Both the position numbers and the translations under genes were made by a program. Below the pieces are notes generated by a model that saw only the letters and a list, made by a program, of their open reading frames with translations, was not told the DNA's origin and searched no databases. DNA of 64,000 bases, from positions 1 through 64,000 of the forward strand of contig QZKU01000075.1 of assembly GCA_003598085.1 (NCBI GenBank), read 5' to 3'. Below, piece after piece: positions 24,916-34,829 of this stretch; the stretch's first letter is position 1; every line of letters begins with the position of its first letter. Source of the DNA: Candidatus Abyssobacteria bacterium SURF_5 (lineage in GTDB: Bacteria > Abyssobacteria > SURF-5).

Positions 24916-26027
24916 TCCGGATCGCTCATCTCTTCGACACTTCCGGCCCCGGCGGGGCCGAAACCGTCCTCGTAAGCCTCGTGCGCGGACTCGATCCAAA
25001 ACGGTTCGATTCCGTTGCATGCATTCGTGAGAACAGTTGGATGCACAGGCAGCTCGAGCAAAAGTGTGTTCTCTCTTTTCTCACGGTCCCGCGCACCTAC
25101 GATGTGCGTTTTGTCGCCGGTCTCAGAAAACTCATCAAACAACTGCACATCGACCTCGTGCATTCCCACGAGTTTTTCATGAACTTCTACGGTACTGCGG
25201 CCGCCGCAGCGGCTGGGATCCCGAGCATTGCCACCGTCCACGGACAAACCCCCTATGCGGCCGAAAAGCTGCGCCGCCGGCTGGCGTGCCGGCTCGTCGC
25301 ATCCCGCGGATGCATGGTGGCCGTCTCGAACCAGGTCGCCGCAAGATTTCACAACGAGGTCGGAATATCACGGGATCGAATTCGCACAATCTACAACGGA
25401 ATAGATATCGACGTCTATGGCGACAATGAAAGGCTCGACGACCTGCGGCATGAATTAAATCTCCCCGCGGGAACCCCCCTGGTCGGCATGGTGGGAAATC
25501 TCTACCCGGTCAAGGGTTATCCTTTTTTTCTCGAAGCAATGAGCCTTGTGAAGCAGAAATTCCCCTTGGCGAACTTTATCATCTGCGGTCGCGGGAAGCT
25601 TCAGGCGGAACTTGAAATGCAGGCGCGCCATCTTAACCTTTCGGGCTCGCTGAAGTTTCTCGGGTTCCGCCCGGACGTGCCCCGCCTGCTTCGGCTGATG
25701 GACGTGTTCGTGCTCTCCTCGCTTTCGGAGGGTCTTTCGCTGTCCATCCTGGAAGCGATGGCGGCCGCCAGGCCGGTCGTGGTAACCGATGTGGGCGGGA
25801 ATCACGAGATAGTCGTCGAGGGAGAGACGGGGTTTCTCGTTCAGCCGCGTAATGCAAAGGCCTTAGCTGAAAAAGTGTGCTACCTGCTGGGCAATGATAG
25901 CGTCGCCCGGAGGATGGGCGAAAACGGCAGAACCCGCGCCGCAGCGGTTTTCAGTCGCGAGATAATGCTTCGCAATTACGAACACCTGTACGAAGCCTTG
26001 GTTCATAACGGTCGGGTAAAACAATGA
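24912..26027 (+). CDS. Glycosyltransferase family 4
   Basis: A 371-residue GT-B enzyme: MIRIAHLFDTSGPGGAETVL start with the donor-side GG motif, RTIYNGIDIDVYG, LVGMVGNLYPVKGYPFFLEA, FLGFRPDVPRLL and the EGLSLSILEAMAAARPVV nucleotide-sugar motif. ATG 24912 overlaps the phosphatase stop; an in-frame frame from 24741 lies inside the phosphatase and is rejected. It is one of six glycosyltransferases in the locus and acts at the inner leaflet on the lipid-linked repeat. Sugar unknown. The end overlaps the next gene (ATGA). Confidence 0.93.
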   Translation: MIRIAHLFDTSGPGGAETVLVSLVRGLDPKRFDSVACIRENSWMHRQLEQKCVLSFLTVPRTYDVRFVAGLRKLIKQLHIDLVHSHEFFMNFYGTAAAAAAGIPSIATVHGQTPYAAEKLRRRLACRLVASRGCMVAVSNQVAARFHNEVGISRDRIRTIYNGIDIDVYGDNERLDDLRHELNLPAGTPLVGMVGNLYPVKGYPFFLEAMSLVKQKFPLANFIICGRGKLQAELEMQARHLNLSGSLKFLGFRPDVPRLLRLMDVFVLSSLSEGLSLSILEAMAAARPVVVTDVGGNHEIVVEGETGFLVQPRNAKALAEKVCYLLGNDSVARRMGENGRTRAAAVFSREIMLRNYEHLYEALVHNGRVKQ

Positions 26028-27157
26028 TCGATGAAATCTTTTTCATCTCATTCTTTCTGCTACTCTATCCGGTGTTCCTTTATCCCGTGTGCATGCTCCT
26101 CCTCTACAATCTGCGGCGGCGTCCCATTATCCGGAACCCTTTCCCGGGGAAAGTCACGGTTATCATTACGGCTCATAACGAAGAAAGCAAAATTCGAGAC
26201 AAACTCGAGAATACGCTGAATCAGGATTTTCCGCACGAGCGGTTGCAGATCCTCGTGGCCTCCGATTTCTCGACGGATGCCACCGATTCAATTGTTGGCG
26301 CTTATGCCGAGCGTGGAGTCACCCTCATCCGGCCCGACCGCCGCGGCGGAAAAGAATATGCGCAGAAATACGCGGTGGGCAAAGCTACAGGAGATGTAAT
26401 CGTCTTTTCGGATGTCGGCACGGAGTTAGAGATCGGCGGAATCAGCCGCATCACATCGAACTTCGCAGACCCTACAGTCGGCTGTGTCAGTAGCCGGGAT
26501 GTATTTCTGGCTCCCGGCCGCGCGGTCTCCGGCGAAGGAATCTATGTCCGGTATGAAATGCTTCTGCGGAAATTGGAAACCGGCGCACACTCAGTCGTGG
26601 GTCTCAGCGGCTCATTTTTTGCCGCGCGCACGAACATTTGCGCGGGAATCCGGACAGATACGCAGAGTGACTTTCAAACTCTCCTGAACGCGGTCCGGCT
26701 GGGCTACCGCGGGGTGGCCGACCCGCAAGCCATCGGATACTATCGTGAGCTTGCGGCGCCGCATAATGAGTTGCGCCGAAAAATACGAACTGTCCTTCGC
26801 GGAATAACCACCTTGATGACAAACGCGGACTTGTTGAACCCGTTGCAGTTCGGTCTCTTTTCATTCCAACTCATCAGCCATAAGCTGCTGAGATGGCTGG
26901 TTCCTTTGTTTCTGTTCCTCATGCTTATTACCAGCGCCGCCGGGGCATTCGATAGCGCCCTCTTTCGGCTGGCGTTCCTCGCACAGTGCGTTGCATACGC
27001 CCTCGCACTTGCGGCCTTCTTGAACAGGAGAATCTCCCGGATCGGCCCGATGGCGCTTTTCCGGTACGGGCTGATCAGCAATATCGGAATCATCGTTGCC
27101 TGGCTCAAGTTTCTCCGAGGCGAAAGAATCGTCTACTGGGAGCCTTCAAAGAGATAG
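26024..27157 (+). CDS. Membrane-anchored glycosyltransferase family 2
   Basis: A 377-residue GT2 enzyme. An N-terminal hydrophobic segment (residues 5-25) precedes the GT-A domain with VTVIITAHNEESKIRDKLENTL, ILVASDFSTDATDSI and the DxD-like FSDVGTEL. Three hydrophobic segments close the C-terminus (LFLFLMLITSAAGAFDS and later). This is the topology of processive or polyprenyl-linked GT2 enzymes such as cellulose- or hyaluronan-synthase relatives, but it lacks an obvious QxxRW. QRW-like residues near 260 are NELRRKIRTVLRG. A role adding a residue to the EPS unit is inferred. Confidence 0.88.
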   Translation: MIDEIFFISFFLLLYPVFLYPVCMLLLYNLRRRPIIRNPFPGKVTVIITAHNEESKIRDKLENTLNQDFPHERLQILVASDFSTDATDSIVGAYAERGVTLIRPDRRGGKEYAQKYAVGKATGDVIVFSDVGTELEIGGISRITSNFADPTVGCVSSRDVFLAPGRAVSGEGIYVRYEMLLRKLETGAHSVVGLSGSFFAARTNICAGIRTDTQSDFQTLLNAVRLGYRGVADPQAIGYYRELAAPHNELRRKIRTVLRGITTLMTNADLLNPLQFGLFSFQLISHKLLRWLVPLFLFLMLITSAAGAFDSALFRLAFLAQCVAYALALAAFLNRRISRIGPMALFRYGLISNIGIIVAWLKFLRGERIVYWEPSKR

Positions 27158-27228
27158 CGACAAAAAACCATTTGTTGCTCCCTCTCAATGTCCGGAAAAG
27201 ACGCTTAACCGTCAAGTGGGGCTATCTT

Positions 27229-28443
27229 ATGGATGAACCAATCTCTTTCTCTGGGGCAGCAGACGGGTTTGCGGATTCCACGCGCCAGGAATCCTCTGCA
27301 TCGCACCGACAGCCTTCAGGGCACGTCTGCCACATTATCTCGGGCGATCTGTGGGCCGGAGCTGCCTGCCAGGCATACCATCTCCTGTCTGATCTCATCA
27401 AGACCGAGACCATGTTGTTTTCTGCGATCACATTCAATCCCGGAAAGCTGACGAACCAGCTGACATCCATTGGGATGCCGGTGCTCTGCCTCCCCGAGGA
27501 TAGACTTTCCTCCCTCGAAATTCTTTCCGAAATTCATCGCTATGTTGACAATCACGGGATCGACATCATTCATTGTCACGGCCATAAGGAACAGATTTTC
27601 GGCTGCATCGCCAGCCTGCTGTTGCGCAAGAGGGTGAAGGTGGTCAGGACGCTGCACGGCATGCCGGAACCGTACTCCGGATTGGCCGGTGTTCGGGCGA
27701 AGTGCTATCAAATACTGCAAAATTGCTGCTCGCTCTTTCTGACCGAAAAAATAGTCGTCGTCTCCAACGATATGAAAGATCGCCTTAAGCAGAGGAAATG
27801 GGCGAGAAAACTGATCTGCATCCATAACGGAATTGACCCGGAGAAAGTGAAACCGACGGTTTCACGCGAGCAAATGAAGAATCTGCTTGGCATTGTGGGA
27901 GATGATTATGTAATTGGAGTTGCCTGCAGGCTCGTACCAATCAAGAGACTTGATATCCTCCTTCAGACGATGCGATTTCTTCAGCAAAAGCATAAAGAAG
28001 TCCTGCTGCTGATTGCGGGCGACGGTCCATTGCTGAGTCAACTGAAGAGACAGGCGCAGCTTCTTGGAATCGAGAAGCGAGTTCGATTCCTCGGCTTCCG
28101 TACGGATATCTATGACGTAATGTCTACCTTCGATGTCTTTGTGATGACGTCGGATCATGAGGGTGTTCCGATGGGGTTACTCGAAGCAGTGGCATTGGGA
28201 ATTCGCGTGGTGGCGCCTGCGGTGGGAGGCATTCCCGAAGTTGTGAACGACCACACAGCTGTCCTGCTTGAAAACCTCAATTGCGAAACCCTGGCGGATT
28301 GCCTGCACTCTGAAATTCTGAAGCATCGTGCCGGCGAAAAAGGCCATCTCACGCAAAAGCATCTTCCTCCCTCTTCCGGCGAAACATCCTTGAAAATGGT
28401 ACAACTGTATGAAAATATCGGAATCTCCCGCAAGAGAAAATAA
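27229..28443 (+). CDS. Glycosyltransferase family 4
   Basis: A 404-residue GT-B enzyme. Motifs include CHIISGDLWAGAACQAYHLL, HCHGHKEQIFG, LHGMPEPYSG, CIHNGIDPEKV, IGVACRLVPIKRLDILLQTM, VRFLGFRTD and DHEGVPMGLLEAVALGIRVVAP. The start ATG 27229 has only a modest GGGG RBS; a much longer frame exists upstream but overlaps the GT2 gene and has no family similarity. A 71-nt gap separates it from the GT2. The last 35 nt overlap the following gene. Sugar specificity unknown. Confidence 0.9.
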   Translation: MDEPISFSGAADGFADSTRQESSASHRQPSGHVCHIISGDLWAGAACQAYHLLSDLIKTETMLFSAITFNPGKLTNQLTSIGMPVLCLPEDRLSSLEILSEIHRYVDNHGIDIIHCHGHKEQIFGCIASLLLRKRVKVVRTLHGMPEPYSGLAGVRAKCYQILQNCCSLFLTEKIVVVSNDMKDRLKQRKWARKLICIHNGIDPEKVKPTVSREQMKNLLGIVGDDYVIGVACRLVPIKRLDILLQTMRFLQQKHKEVLLLIAGDGPLLSQLKRQAQLLGIEKRVRFLGFRTDIYDVMSTFDVFVMTSDHEGVPMGLLEAVALGIRVVAPAVGGIPEVVNDHTAVLLENLNCETLADCLHSEILKHRAGEKGHLTQKHLPPSSGETSLKMVQLYENIGISRKRK

Positions 28444-29560
28444 GGCACTCCGGGTCGTTGGACTTATTCAGGGCCGCGAGGAAGACCCGCTGAGTCGAGC
28501 CGGCGTTAACTTCCGCTTCTACAAGGAATTCAGGCGTCGAGCCACCGTTGTCAAAGTCATCGACGTTGAACCCGCCGGATTGCGGCGCATATCGCTGGCG
28601 CTCCGCTCCTTTCACCCCGACCGCAAGCGCTGGGCGCGCCGATTCTATGAGAACCCGGTCATTTTCATGGCTCGAACGCGGCTTGCGGAAGAACAATTGC
28701 ACGAACTGGACAACTCATACGATGTGATCCTGCAGGATGGCGCCATGTGGATGCCCGGCCGCCGAAATGATCATAAACCGTTGCTCACATATCATGACAG
28801 CAATGTCATCCTTGGCAGTAGCGGCGGTCCCTATGCCCAGGGCTCGCATTATCGGGGAGAGACGCTCCGGCGGGCGATAGCTCTCGAGAAGGAGGTATAC
28901 AATCGCGCTTCGCGGGTGGTCACCTTCTCCGAGTGGGTGCGAAACTCGATGGTCCGCGATTTTCAAGTGCCGGAAGGTAAGACCAAAGTGGCCAAGCCCG
29001 GTGTCAATTTTGATATCCCCACCGACTTCCAGAAGCGGTATGATGAACGAACCATCCTCTTTGTCGGTCGGAACTTCGAACGAAAAGGTGGGCCGGTTCT
29101 CCTTCGGGCTTTTCGGCGCGTGCGAGAGATGCTGAAGAGGGCAAAACTGATCATCCTCGGCTGCTCACCACCCGTCTCACAGGATGGTGTCATCGTCAAA
29201 GGCCTGATCCCGCGGGAGCGCGAGGATGAAATTGAGGAGCTCTATCAGTCGGCATCGGTTTTCGCGCTGCCTTCCAGGTTTGAGCCGTTTGGACTCGTCT
29301 TTCTTGAGGCAATGGCATATAGGCTGCCGTGCGTGGGGACAAACATCTGTGCGATGCCGGAAATCATCGGCGACGGAGAGTGCGGATTTCTGGTCCGACC
29401 CGACGATCACAAAGGTCTTGCGGAAAAGCTGATTATCCTGCTGGAAAATCCGAAGTTGATGCGGCAAATGGGCGAGAGAGGATACAGCAAAGTCACAACC
29501 GACTATACCTGGGAACAGTTCGCACGCTCTATTCATCGGTACTGTAAGGAAATTGTCTAA
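28409..29560 (+). CDS. Glycosyltransferase family 4
   Basis: A 383-residue GT-B enzyme with ALRVVGLIQG at the first beta strand, a Rossmann-like core ILFVGRNFERKGGPVLLRAFRRV and the nucleotide-sugar motif RFEPFGLVFLEAMAYRLPCVGTNICAMPEIIGDG. The first beta strand is preceded by 12 extra residues. It starts 35 nt inside the preceding GT4 in another frame, with translational coupling. Probably a retaining transferase of the EPS repeat; donor unknown. Confidence 0.9.
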   Translation: MKISESPARENKALRVVGLIQGREEDPLSRAGVNFRFYKEFRRRATVVKVIDVEPAGLRRISLALRSFHPDRKRWARRFYENPVIFMARTRLAEEQLHELDNSYDVILQDGAMWMPGRRNDHKPLLTYHDSNVILGSSGGPYAQGSHYRGETLRRAIALEKEVYNRASRVVTFSEWVRNSMVRDFQVPEGKTKVAKPGVNFDIPTDFQKRYDERTILFVGRNFERKGGPVLLRAFRRVREMLKRAKLIILGCSPPVSQDGVIVKGLIPREREDEIEELYQSASVFALPSRFEPFGLVFLEAMAYRLPCVGTNICAMPEIIGDGECGFLVRPDDHKGLAEKLIILLENPKLMRQMGERGYSKVTTDYTWEQFARSIHRYCKEIV

Positions 29561-29595
29561 TAAACCGAGCTTACGCGAAGAAAAAGGATCGAGAT

Positions 29596-30615
29596 ATGCT
29601 GCCGGAGAGGAGGAATACAGTGGGCAGATTCACCTGTAAAGTTCTGAGTTACCATCGCGTTTTGCCGGCGGACCTTCTCTCGGGACAACTAACGCAGCGT
29701 TCGCTGCTGGTGCCGGCGGAGTCGTTCCGGCGCCATATGATGTACATACGGAAGAACTACCGTGTTGTGACTGCGGATGAACTGGCTCGCGCGCTCCATT
29801 CCGGCAAGGGGTTCAGTCAGCCTTCGTGTGCGGTCACATTTGATGACGGCTGGCGTGACAACTATTTGTATGCCTTTCCCATTCTCAAAGAATTCGCCAT
29901 TCCCGCCACTCTTTTTGTGGCCGTGAATCATATAGAAACGGGGCAGGATTTCTGGCCGGAACGCTTGGCGCGACTTCTTTCTTCCATTGAATCATCCAAT
30001 CCGAACCTGGATCTCCTAAAGGAAATGCTACCGATCAAGGCGAACGCCCATTCAACTCCGGCCGAATTCGCGAATCTCGCAACCATCTCCCTGAAAGACA
30101 AGCCGCTCGCTCGTATTGAGCAAATACTGGCACAACTTGAAGCGATGCCGGGACTGAGGCGCAACCACATCAGAACGGAACGCCCCATCTCCTATTGGCA
30201 TGAACTCGAAGAAATGATCGAGTCGGGCCTTGTCACAGTGGGGTCGCACACGCTGTCGCATGTGATATTGCCCCGCGAGGACGACAAGGTGCGCACGGAA
30301 GAGGTTGTTCGATCGAGGGAAATTATCGAGGAAAAGCTTCGCCGGCCCGTCCTCCATTTTGCATATCCGAACGGTGAATTTGACGACGCAACAGAATCCC
30401 TCGTCAAGGATTCAGGTTACCGTTCCGCCTTCACCTGCCTTAATGGGGTCAACGGTGCGACCACTTCTCCCTATCGCATCAGGCGCATCCACATCTTTGA
30501 TCCGCAGGATACCGGCCAAAACGGTTTCTCGGAGATTCAATTCTCAATAAGGATTTCCAATTGTTATCAATATATAAAGAGATGCCGGAATCTTCTCACC
30601 AGGCGAAGGTATTAA
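29596..30615 (+). CDS. Polysaccharide deacetylase (NodB domain)
   Basis: A 339-residue deacetylase: LSYHRVLP, metal motif TFDDGWRDN, GSHTLSHVIL and HFAYPNGEFDD are all intact, so it should be active. It removes acetyl groups from N-acetyl-hexosamines of the polysaccharide. Start: ATG 29596 has AAGGA 7 nt upstream, but a GTG at 29620 with GGAGG 6 nt upstream is an equally good start, shortening the protein by eight residues. No signal peptide is obvious with either start. It is followed after 3 nt by a GT2 gene. Confidence 0.9.
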   Translation: MLPERRNTVGRFTCKVLSYHRVLPADLLSGQLTQRSLLVPAESFRRHMMYIRKNYRVVTADELARALHSGKGFSQPSCAVTFDDGWRDNYLYAFPILKEFAIPATLFVAVNHIETGQDFWPERLARLLSSIESSNPNLDLLKEMLPIKANAHSTPAEFANLATISLKDKPLARIEQILAQLEAMPGLRRNHIRTERPISYWHELEEMIESGLVTVGSHTLSHVILPREDDKVRTEEVVRSREIIEEKLRRPVLHFAYPNGEFDDATESLVKDSGYRSAFTCLNGVNGATTSPYRIRRIHIFDPQDTGQNGFSEIQFSIRISNCYQYIKRCRNLLTRRRY

Positions 30616-30618
30616 ATA

Positions 30619-31668
30619 ATGTTCGAACAATCCGCACAAATGAAAAGCAATTACGGAGGAACGCAAGAGGACCTTCCCGTTGTATCGATCATTGTTCCCG
30701 CATATAATTCCCGGGCCACGATCGGGCCCTGCCTGCAATCGATTCGCGCCCTCGAATATCCGGCAGAAAAAATCGAGCTTATCGTGATCGATAATGGCTC
30801 AAAGGACGAAACGAGAGACATAGCTGCCAAGGCGGGCGCAACAGTAATCGTTCGCTCCGACATTTTCGTCTCCGAGATGCGAAATGTGGCGGCCAAGCAG
30901 GCGCGCGGAGAAGTTTTTGCCTTCGTCGATTCCGATTGCGTCATCGCTGCCGACTGGCTCATTAACGCGCTTCGCCATCTCAAGAACGAGGCGGTCGGCG
31001 CAGCCGGGTGCGGATATGCGCTCGGCGCCTCTCCTTGCTGGATCGAACGGCATTGGTTTTATCTGCATTTGGACTCAGGCGCTCGCGCCGTCACATTCCT
31101 GCCGGCGGGAAACATGGCGGTGCGGCAATCAGTGTTTCAAAAAGTGGGCGGCTTCGATCCCCACCTTGAGACGGGCGAGGACAGCGACCTCTGCCTACGG
31201 CTTCGCAAAGAGGGATTTCAGATCATTTCGGATGGCGCAATCAGAAACGTCCATCTTGGAAATCCGAAGTCCCTGCGGAAATTCCTCCGCAAGGAAATCT
31301 GGTACGGGAAAGGCCTGGCCGCTTGTATGAATTCGCACGATTGGAAGGATCGCACCTTTGTGCTGACCAACCTGTTTCTGGTTTCCCTCTTTGGGATGGC
31401 GGCAGGAATAATCCTCTCTCTGCTCGCCGGAAATCCAATTCTTCTGATTTGCGGACTCAGCGGAGCAATAATGGTAGTTCTTGTTTCGACCGCTTACCGT
31501 ACTATCCAAAGACGGTCGTTAACCAGCTTCTTTCATCTTGCAGTCCTGCATGCCGTCTACTATCTCGGCCGATCCATCTCGCTGTCCGAAATCTATTGCC
31601 GTCACATTGCAGCAGTGTTTCGGGTCTTCGGGAGAAGACGAAGCGCTAAATCAGAAATACTGAAATGA
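30619..31668 (+). CDS. Glycosyltransferase family 2 with C-terminal membrane segments
   Basis: A 349-residue GT2. The GT-A domain starts PVVSIIVPAYNSRATIGPCLQSI, with LIVIDNGSKDETRDIA and DxD-type VDSDCVI near residue 100, then FDPHLETGEDSDLCLRL (the ED motif of family 2). C-terminal hydrophobic segments at about 255-290 and 310-335 anchor it to the inner membrane. It lies 3 nt after the deacetylase. Expected to extend the EPS repeat on the lipid carrier; sugar unknown. Confidence 0.92.
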   Translation: MFEQSAQMKSNYGGTQEDLPVVSIIVPAYNSRATIGPCLQSIRALEYPAEKIELIVIDNGSKDETRDIAAKAGATVIVRSDIFVSEMRNVAAKQARGEVFAFVDSDCVIAADWLINALRHLKNEAVGAAGCGYALGASPCWIERHWFYLHLDSGARAVTFLPAGNMAVRQSVFQKVGGFDPHLETGEDSDLCLRLRKEGFQIISDGAIRNVHLGNPKSLRKFLRKEIWYGKGLAACMNSHDWKDRTFVLTNLFLVSLFGMAAGIILSLLAGNPILLICGLSGAIMVVLVSTAYRTIQRRSLTSFFHLAVLHAVYYLGRSISLSEIYCRHIAAVFRVFGRRRSAKSEILK

Positions 31669-31762
31669 GGAAAGTCTTTTTTCGAAAAGGGGGTAGCATC
31701 TCCAGCTTCTCGCTGAAGATGAACATCCGAGACATCTGGTAAAAGCAAGGAGGACAGGAGAC

Positions 31763-33097
31763 ATGCACCCGACTATCGCGCGCCATGCCATCTATCTGCC
31801 CGTCCGCAAGGCTCTCGGGGGGAATCTTGAGACAGCCATTGAACGCCAGACGGCTCTCGAGCGTCTGCCCCACGATCGATTGAGAGCATATCAGGAGAAA
31901 GCCCTGAAAAGACTCATCGATCATGCCATAAAAAACATACCCTTTTATCGGGACTTGGGGATGAGGCGCCTTGATGTGAAAGGAGGGAGCCCGCTGGAAA
32001 TCATCCAGCACTTTCCGATCACCTCCAAAGTCCGCCTCCGAAGCGATCTTCGATCGTTTATCGCCGATGGCCACAAAGTATCGTGGCGCTCCACAAGCGG
32101 TTCGACGGGCTTTCCTTTTCGCTTTTGCAAAGATCGCCTGGCGCTGCTGCATATGGACGCCGCAATGCATGCCGCATATAGCTGGCATGACATACAAATC
32201 GGTGACAGACAGGCGCGTATTTGGGGCAGGCGGCTGAACCGAAAGCAGAAATTCCTTCAAGACATCAAGGATCTGCTGCTCAACCGCCGGCGATTATCGG
32301 CCTTTGAAATTACATCTGAGTCTTCCCGTTTCTTCTTTGCTGTGCTCGACAAATTGCGACCGGCGTTTCTTTACTGTTATCCGAATGCGGCCGTGCTTTT
32401 CGCCCGCCACCTTCGACAGATGCGACTCAATGCACGCTCGCTTTCTCTAAAAGCCATTATTTGCACAAGTGAACCACTACTTGAACTTCATCGCAATATT
32501 CTCACGGATGTATTTGCCTGTTCCATAATCAATGAATACGGGAACAGTGAAAACGGGATTCTTGGAATCGAGTGCGAGCGCGGGAACATGCATGTTCTTT
32601 CCGGCAATGTGATCCTCGAGGTTCGTCATAAAGATAAACCGGCTCCTCCGGGCATAGAGGGACAGATCGTCGTTACGGAACTACATAGCCGCTCCATTCC
32701 TTTCATCCGATACCAGACCGAGGACTTTGGCAGTCTGACAACTGAGCCATGTCCCTGTGGACGGACATTTCCTGTTATAAAGCTTTCCCCTACCCGGGGG
32801 TCCAGCGTCATTGCCTGCCCGGACGGACGCAAAGTTCATGATGCTCTTCTCGCCTATATTTTTCATGAAGGTGTGCTTCAGTTTCGGGTGGTGCAGGAGG
32901 CCCTCACCAGTCTTAGCGTTGAAGTGGTGCCCGATCACAATTATTCAAAGGGTCTGGAAGAAAACTACCGAAACAAGCTGCTCGAATACTGCGGCGCCGG
33001 TATGAACATCACCTTTAAGAAACGGGAAGCAATCCAACCGGAACAAAGCGGCAAGGTTTCTTATTTTGTTTCCCGGCTGCGGGAGACACGGAATTGA
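31763..33097 (+). CDS. CapK/PaaK-like adenylate-forming ligase, copy 1
   Basis: A 444-residue protein of the phenylacetate-CoA ligase/coenzyme F390 synthetase superfamily, in the CapK group found in capsule loci. The ATP-binding motif is STSGSTGFPFRF near residue 111; later motifs include EYGNSENGI (A5-like), RYQTEDFG and a C-terminal domain. It begins MHPTIARHAIYLPVRKALGG and has a strong GGAGGACAGGAGAC RBS. A tandem paralogue follows 31 nt downstream. CapK proteins may activate an acyl or amino-acid group for transfer to the polysaccharide; the true substrate is not established. Confidence 0.87.
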   Translation: MHPTIARHAIYLPVRKALGGNLETAIERQTALERLPHDRLRAYQEKALKRLIDHAIKNIPFYRDLGMRRLDVKGGSPLEIIQHFPITSKVRLRSDLRSFIADGHKVSWRSTSGSTGFPFRFCKDRLALLHMDAAMHAAYSWHDIQIGDRQARIWGRRLNRKQKFLQDIKDLLLNRRRLSAFEITSESSRFFFAVLDKLRPAFLYCYPNAAVLFARHLRQMRLNARSLSLKAIICTSEPLLELHRNILTDVFACSIINEYGNSENGILGIECERGNMHVLSGNVILEVRHKDKPAPPGIEGQIVVTELHSRSIPFIRYQTEDFGSLTTEPCPCGRTFPVIKLSPTRGSSVIACPDGRKVHDALLAYIFHEGVLQFRVVQEALTSLSVEVVPDHNYSKGLEENYRNKLLEYCGAGMNITFKKREAIQPEQSGKVSYFVSRLRETRN

Positions 33098-33128
33098 AAA
33101 GTCTCACTAAGAGTATTAAGGAGCCCAT

Positions 33129-34460
33129 ATGAATCCCGTGATCGCAAGACATGCCATATATTTGCCCATTCAAAGGGCGCTTGGCGGGGACTTGAAAGTT
33201 GCGCTACGCTTTCATGCCGACATCGAACGCCAACCCGAGTCTGAATTGGAAAAGTATCAGGAAGGGGCCTTGAAGGAGCTTCTCGATCATGTATTCTCAA
33301 ATGTTCCCTTCTATCGGGAAATCGTCCGCAAACAACCCGATCTCCGCACAAAAGATCCGTTTGATATCCTCGCGCGCCTTCCCATCGTCTCGAAGGCGGA
33401 CATACGAGAGGACATCAGTCTCTTTCGAGATAGCAAATACACTCCCTTCTGGCGCAGCACAAGCGGGTCGACCGGTCTCCCCTTTCGCTTCTGCAAGGAT
33501 CGTCCCTCCCTGCTCCAGATGGATGCCGCAATGCATGCAGTATATTCCTGGTACGGCATCGAAATCGGAGACAGACAGGCGAGAATCTGGGGCCGCGCCC
33601 TTCGCCCCCGCCAGCGAATGGCGCAAGGGGTAAAAGACCTTTTGCTCAATCGTCGGCGACTTTCGGCCTTCGGAATCACCCGCGAGACCTCACGCACATT
33701 TTTCTCCGCACTGGAACGGTTTCGGCCGGCCTTCATCTACTGCTATCCCAATGCCGCAGTCCTGTTCGCCCGATATCTCAACGATATGAGCCTGAACGGC
33801 AGAGCCCTCTCCCTAAAAGCCATCATCTGCACGAGTGAACCCCTGCTCGAAAACCACCGCTCATTCCTCACCGACGCATTCGGCTGCCCGGTCATCAGCG
33901 AGTACGGGAACAGTGAAAATGGCATTTTGGCATTCGAGTGCGAGAGAGGACAGATGCACGCGCTTTGCGGAAATGTGATCCTCGAGTTCCTCAACAACGG
34001 CAAACCTGCCTCCCCCGGCTGTCTCGCGGAAATAGCCGTCACGGAACTGCATAGTCGATCCATTCCCTTTATCCGGTATCGGACCGGTGATCTTGGCGCA
34101 CCGCGCGCCGAAAGGTGCACGTGTGGCAGGCCGCTTCCGCTTGTCCAACTCTCGTGCGGACGCGACCATAGCTTCATTCTGCGGCCCGACGGTACCCGGG
34201 TACATGCAGCGCTGCTTGCCTACATCCTGAAACAGGGAATCCTTCAGTTCCGCGTCATCCAACTCAACTTGCGCGAACTTATCGTCGAATTCGTCCCGGA
34301 CCACACGTATACGGACGGACTCGAGCGCATTTTCCGCAAGCGCCTCCACAAGTATTTCGGCAAGGAGTTTTTCATTCGGTTCCGAAAAGTTGCACACATT
34401 CCCCCTGAGAAGAACGGAAAGGTTTTGTACTTTGTCTCGCAAATAGGTACACAGCTCTAG
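33129..34460 (+). CDS. CapK/PaaK-like adenylate-forming ligase, copy 2
   Basis: A 443-residue tandem paralogue of the preceding gene; by eye well over half of the residues are identical, including STSGSTGLPFRFCKDR, FIYCYPNAAVLFARYL, ICTSEPLLE and EYGNSENGI. The RBS is AAGGAG 5 nt before ATG. Both copies keep all visible adenylation motifs, so the second is not decaying. The pair may activate two related acyl groups, or the duplication may be recent. It ends the long co-directional run; no gene follows for 369 nt. Confidence 0.87.
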   Translation: MNPVIARHAIYLPIQRALGGDLKVALRFHADIERQPESELEKYQEGALKELLDHVFSNVPFYREIVRKQPDLRTKDPFDILARLPIVSKADIREDISLFRDSKYTPFWRSTSGSTGLPFRFCKDRPSLLQMDAAMHAVYSWYGIEIGDRQARIWGRALRPRQRMAQGVKDLLLNRRRLSAFGITRETSRTFFSALERFRPAFIYCYPNAAVLFARYLNDMSLNGRALSLKAIICTSEPLLENHRSFLTDAFGCPVISEYGNSENGILAFECERGQMHALCGNVILEFLNNGKPASPGCLAEIAVTELHSRSIPFIRYRTGDLGAPRAERCTCGRPLPLVQLSCGRDHSFILRPDGTRVHAALLAYILKQGILQFRVIQLNLRELIVEFVPDHTYTDGLERIFRKRLHKYFGKEFFIRFRKVAHIPPEKNGKVLYFVSQIGTQL

Positions 34461-34829
34461 TTGTCCTATTTCTTTTTTGAAGCGGCCTTACGCATTATCC
34501 GTCCGCTTTCCTCGCGCGTGACCGCAATGCTCAATTAGTACTATTGAAGCTAATGTGAACAATTTTAGGATTCGCTGATCACTTTTTTACATGCAGTTCA
34601 CCGACTGGTAATTGAGGAGAAGATTGGCGGCAAACGCTTATATTACTTGAGGGATAACTCGATTATAGCCCGTCGCTTTAGGGGCCGGCACTGTTAATCC
34701 GCCTATTAAGAAGCAACTTATGCTAGGACTATGCTCGCTGCTTGCATTTTATCGAAACCATATGATAGACTCATTGCCGTCCCCACCTTGAATTTCCATT
34801 GGAGAAGGCTAAACCGAGAGGGAAGCATT
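34461..34829. other. 369-nt gap between the CapK pair and a secreted protein gene
   Basis: No credible gene or strong terminator is seen. I looked for a sigma-54 site by the GG-N10-GC rule and found only mis-spaced near-matches (for example GG-N9-GC around 34730). A weak sigma-70 candidate is TTGCAT-18 nt-TAGACT near 34743-34772. The gap probably marks a transcription unit boundary. Confidence 0.4.

Noticed and set aside
31763-34460. Transposon or integron explanation for the duplicated CapK-like genes
   Set aside because: No terminal inverted repeats, transposase or integrase is seen; a simple tandem duplication is enough.
34461-34829. Second sigma-54 promoter before the secreted lyase-like gene
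   Set aside because: GG and GC boxes are mis-spaced (N8, N9 or N12 rather than N10).
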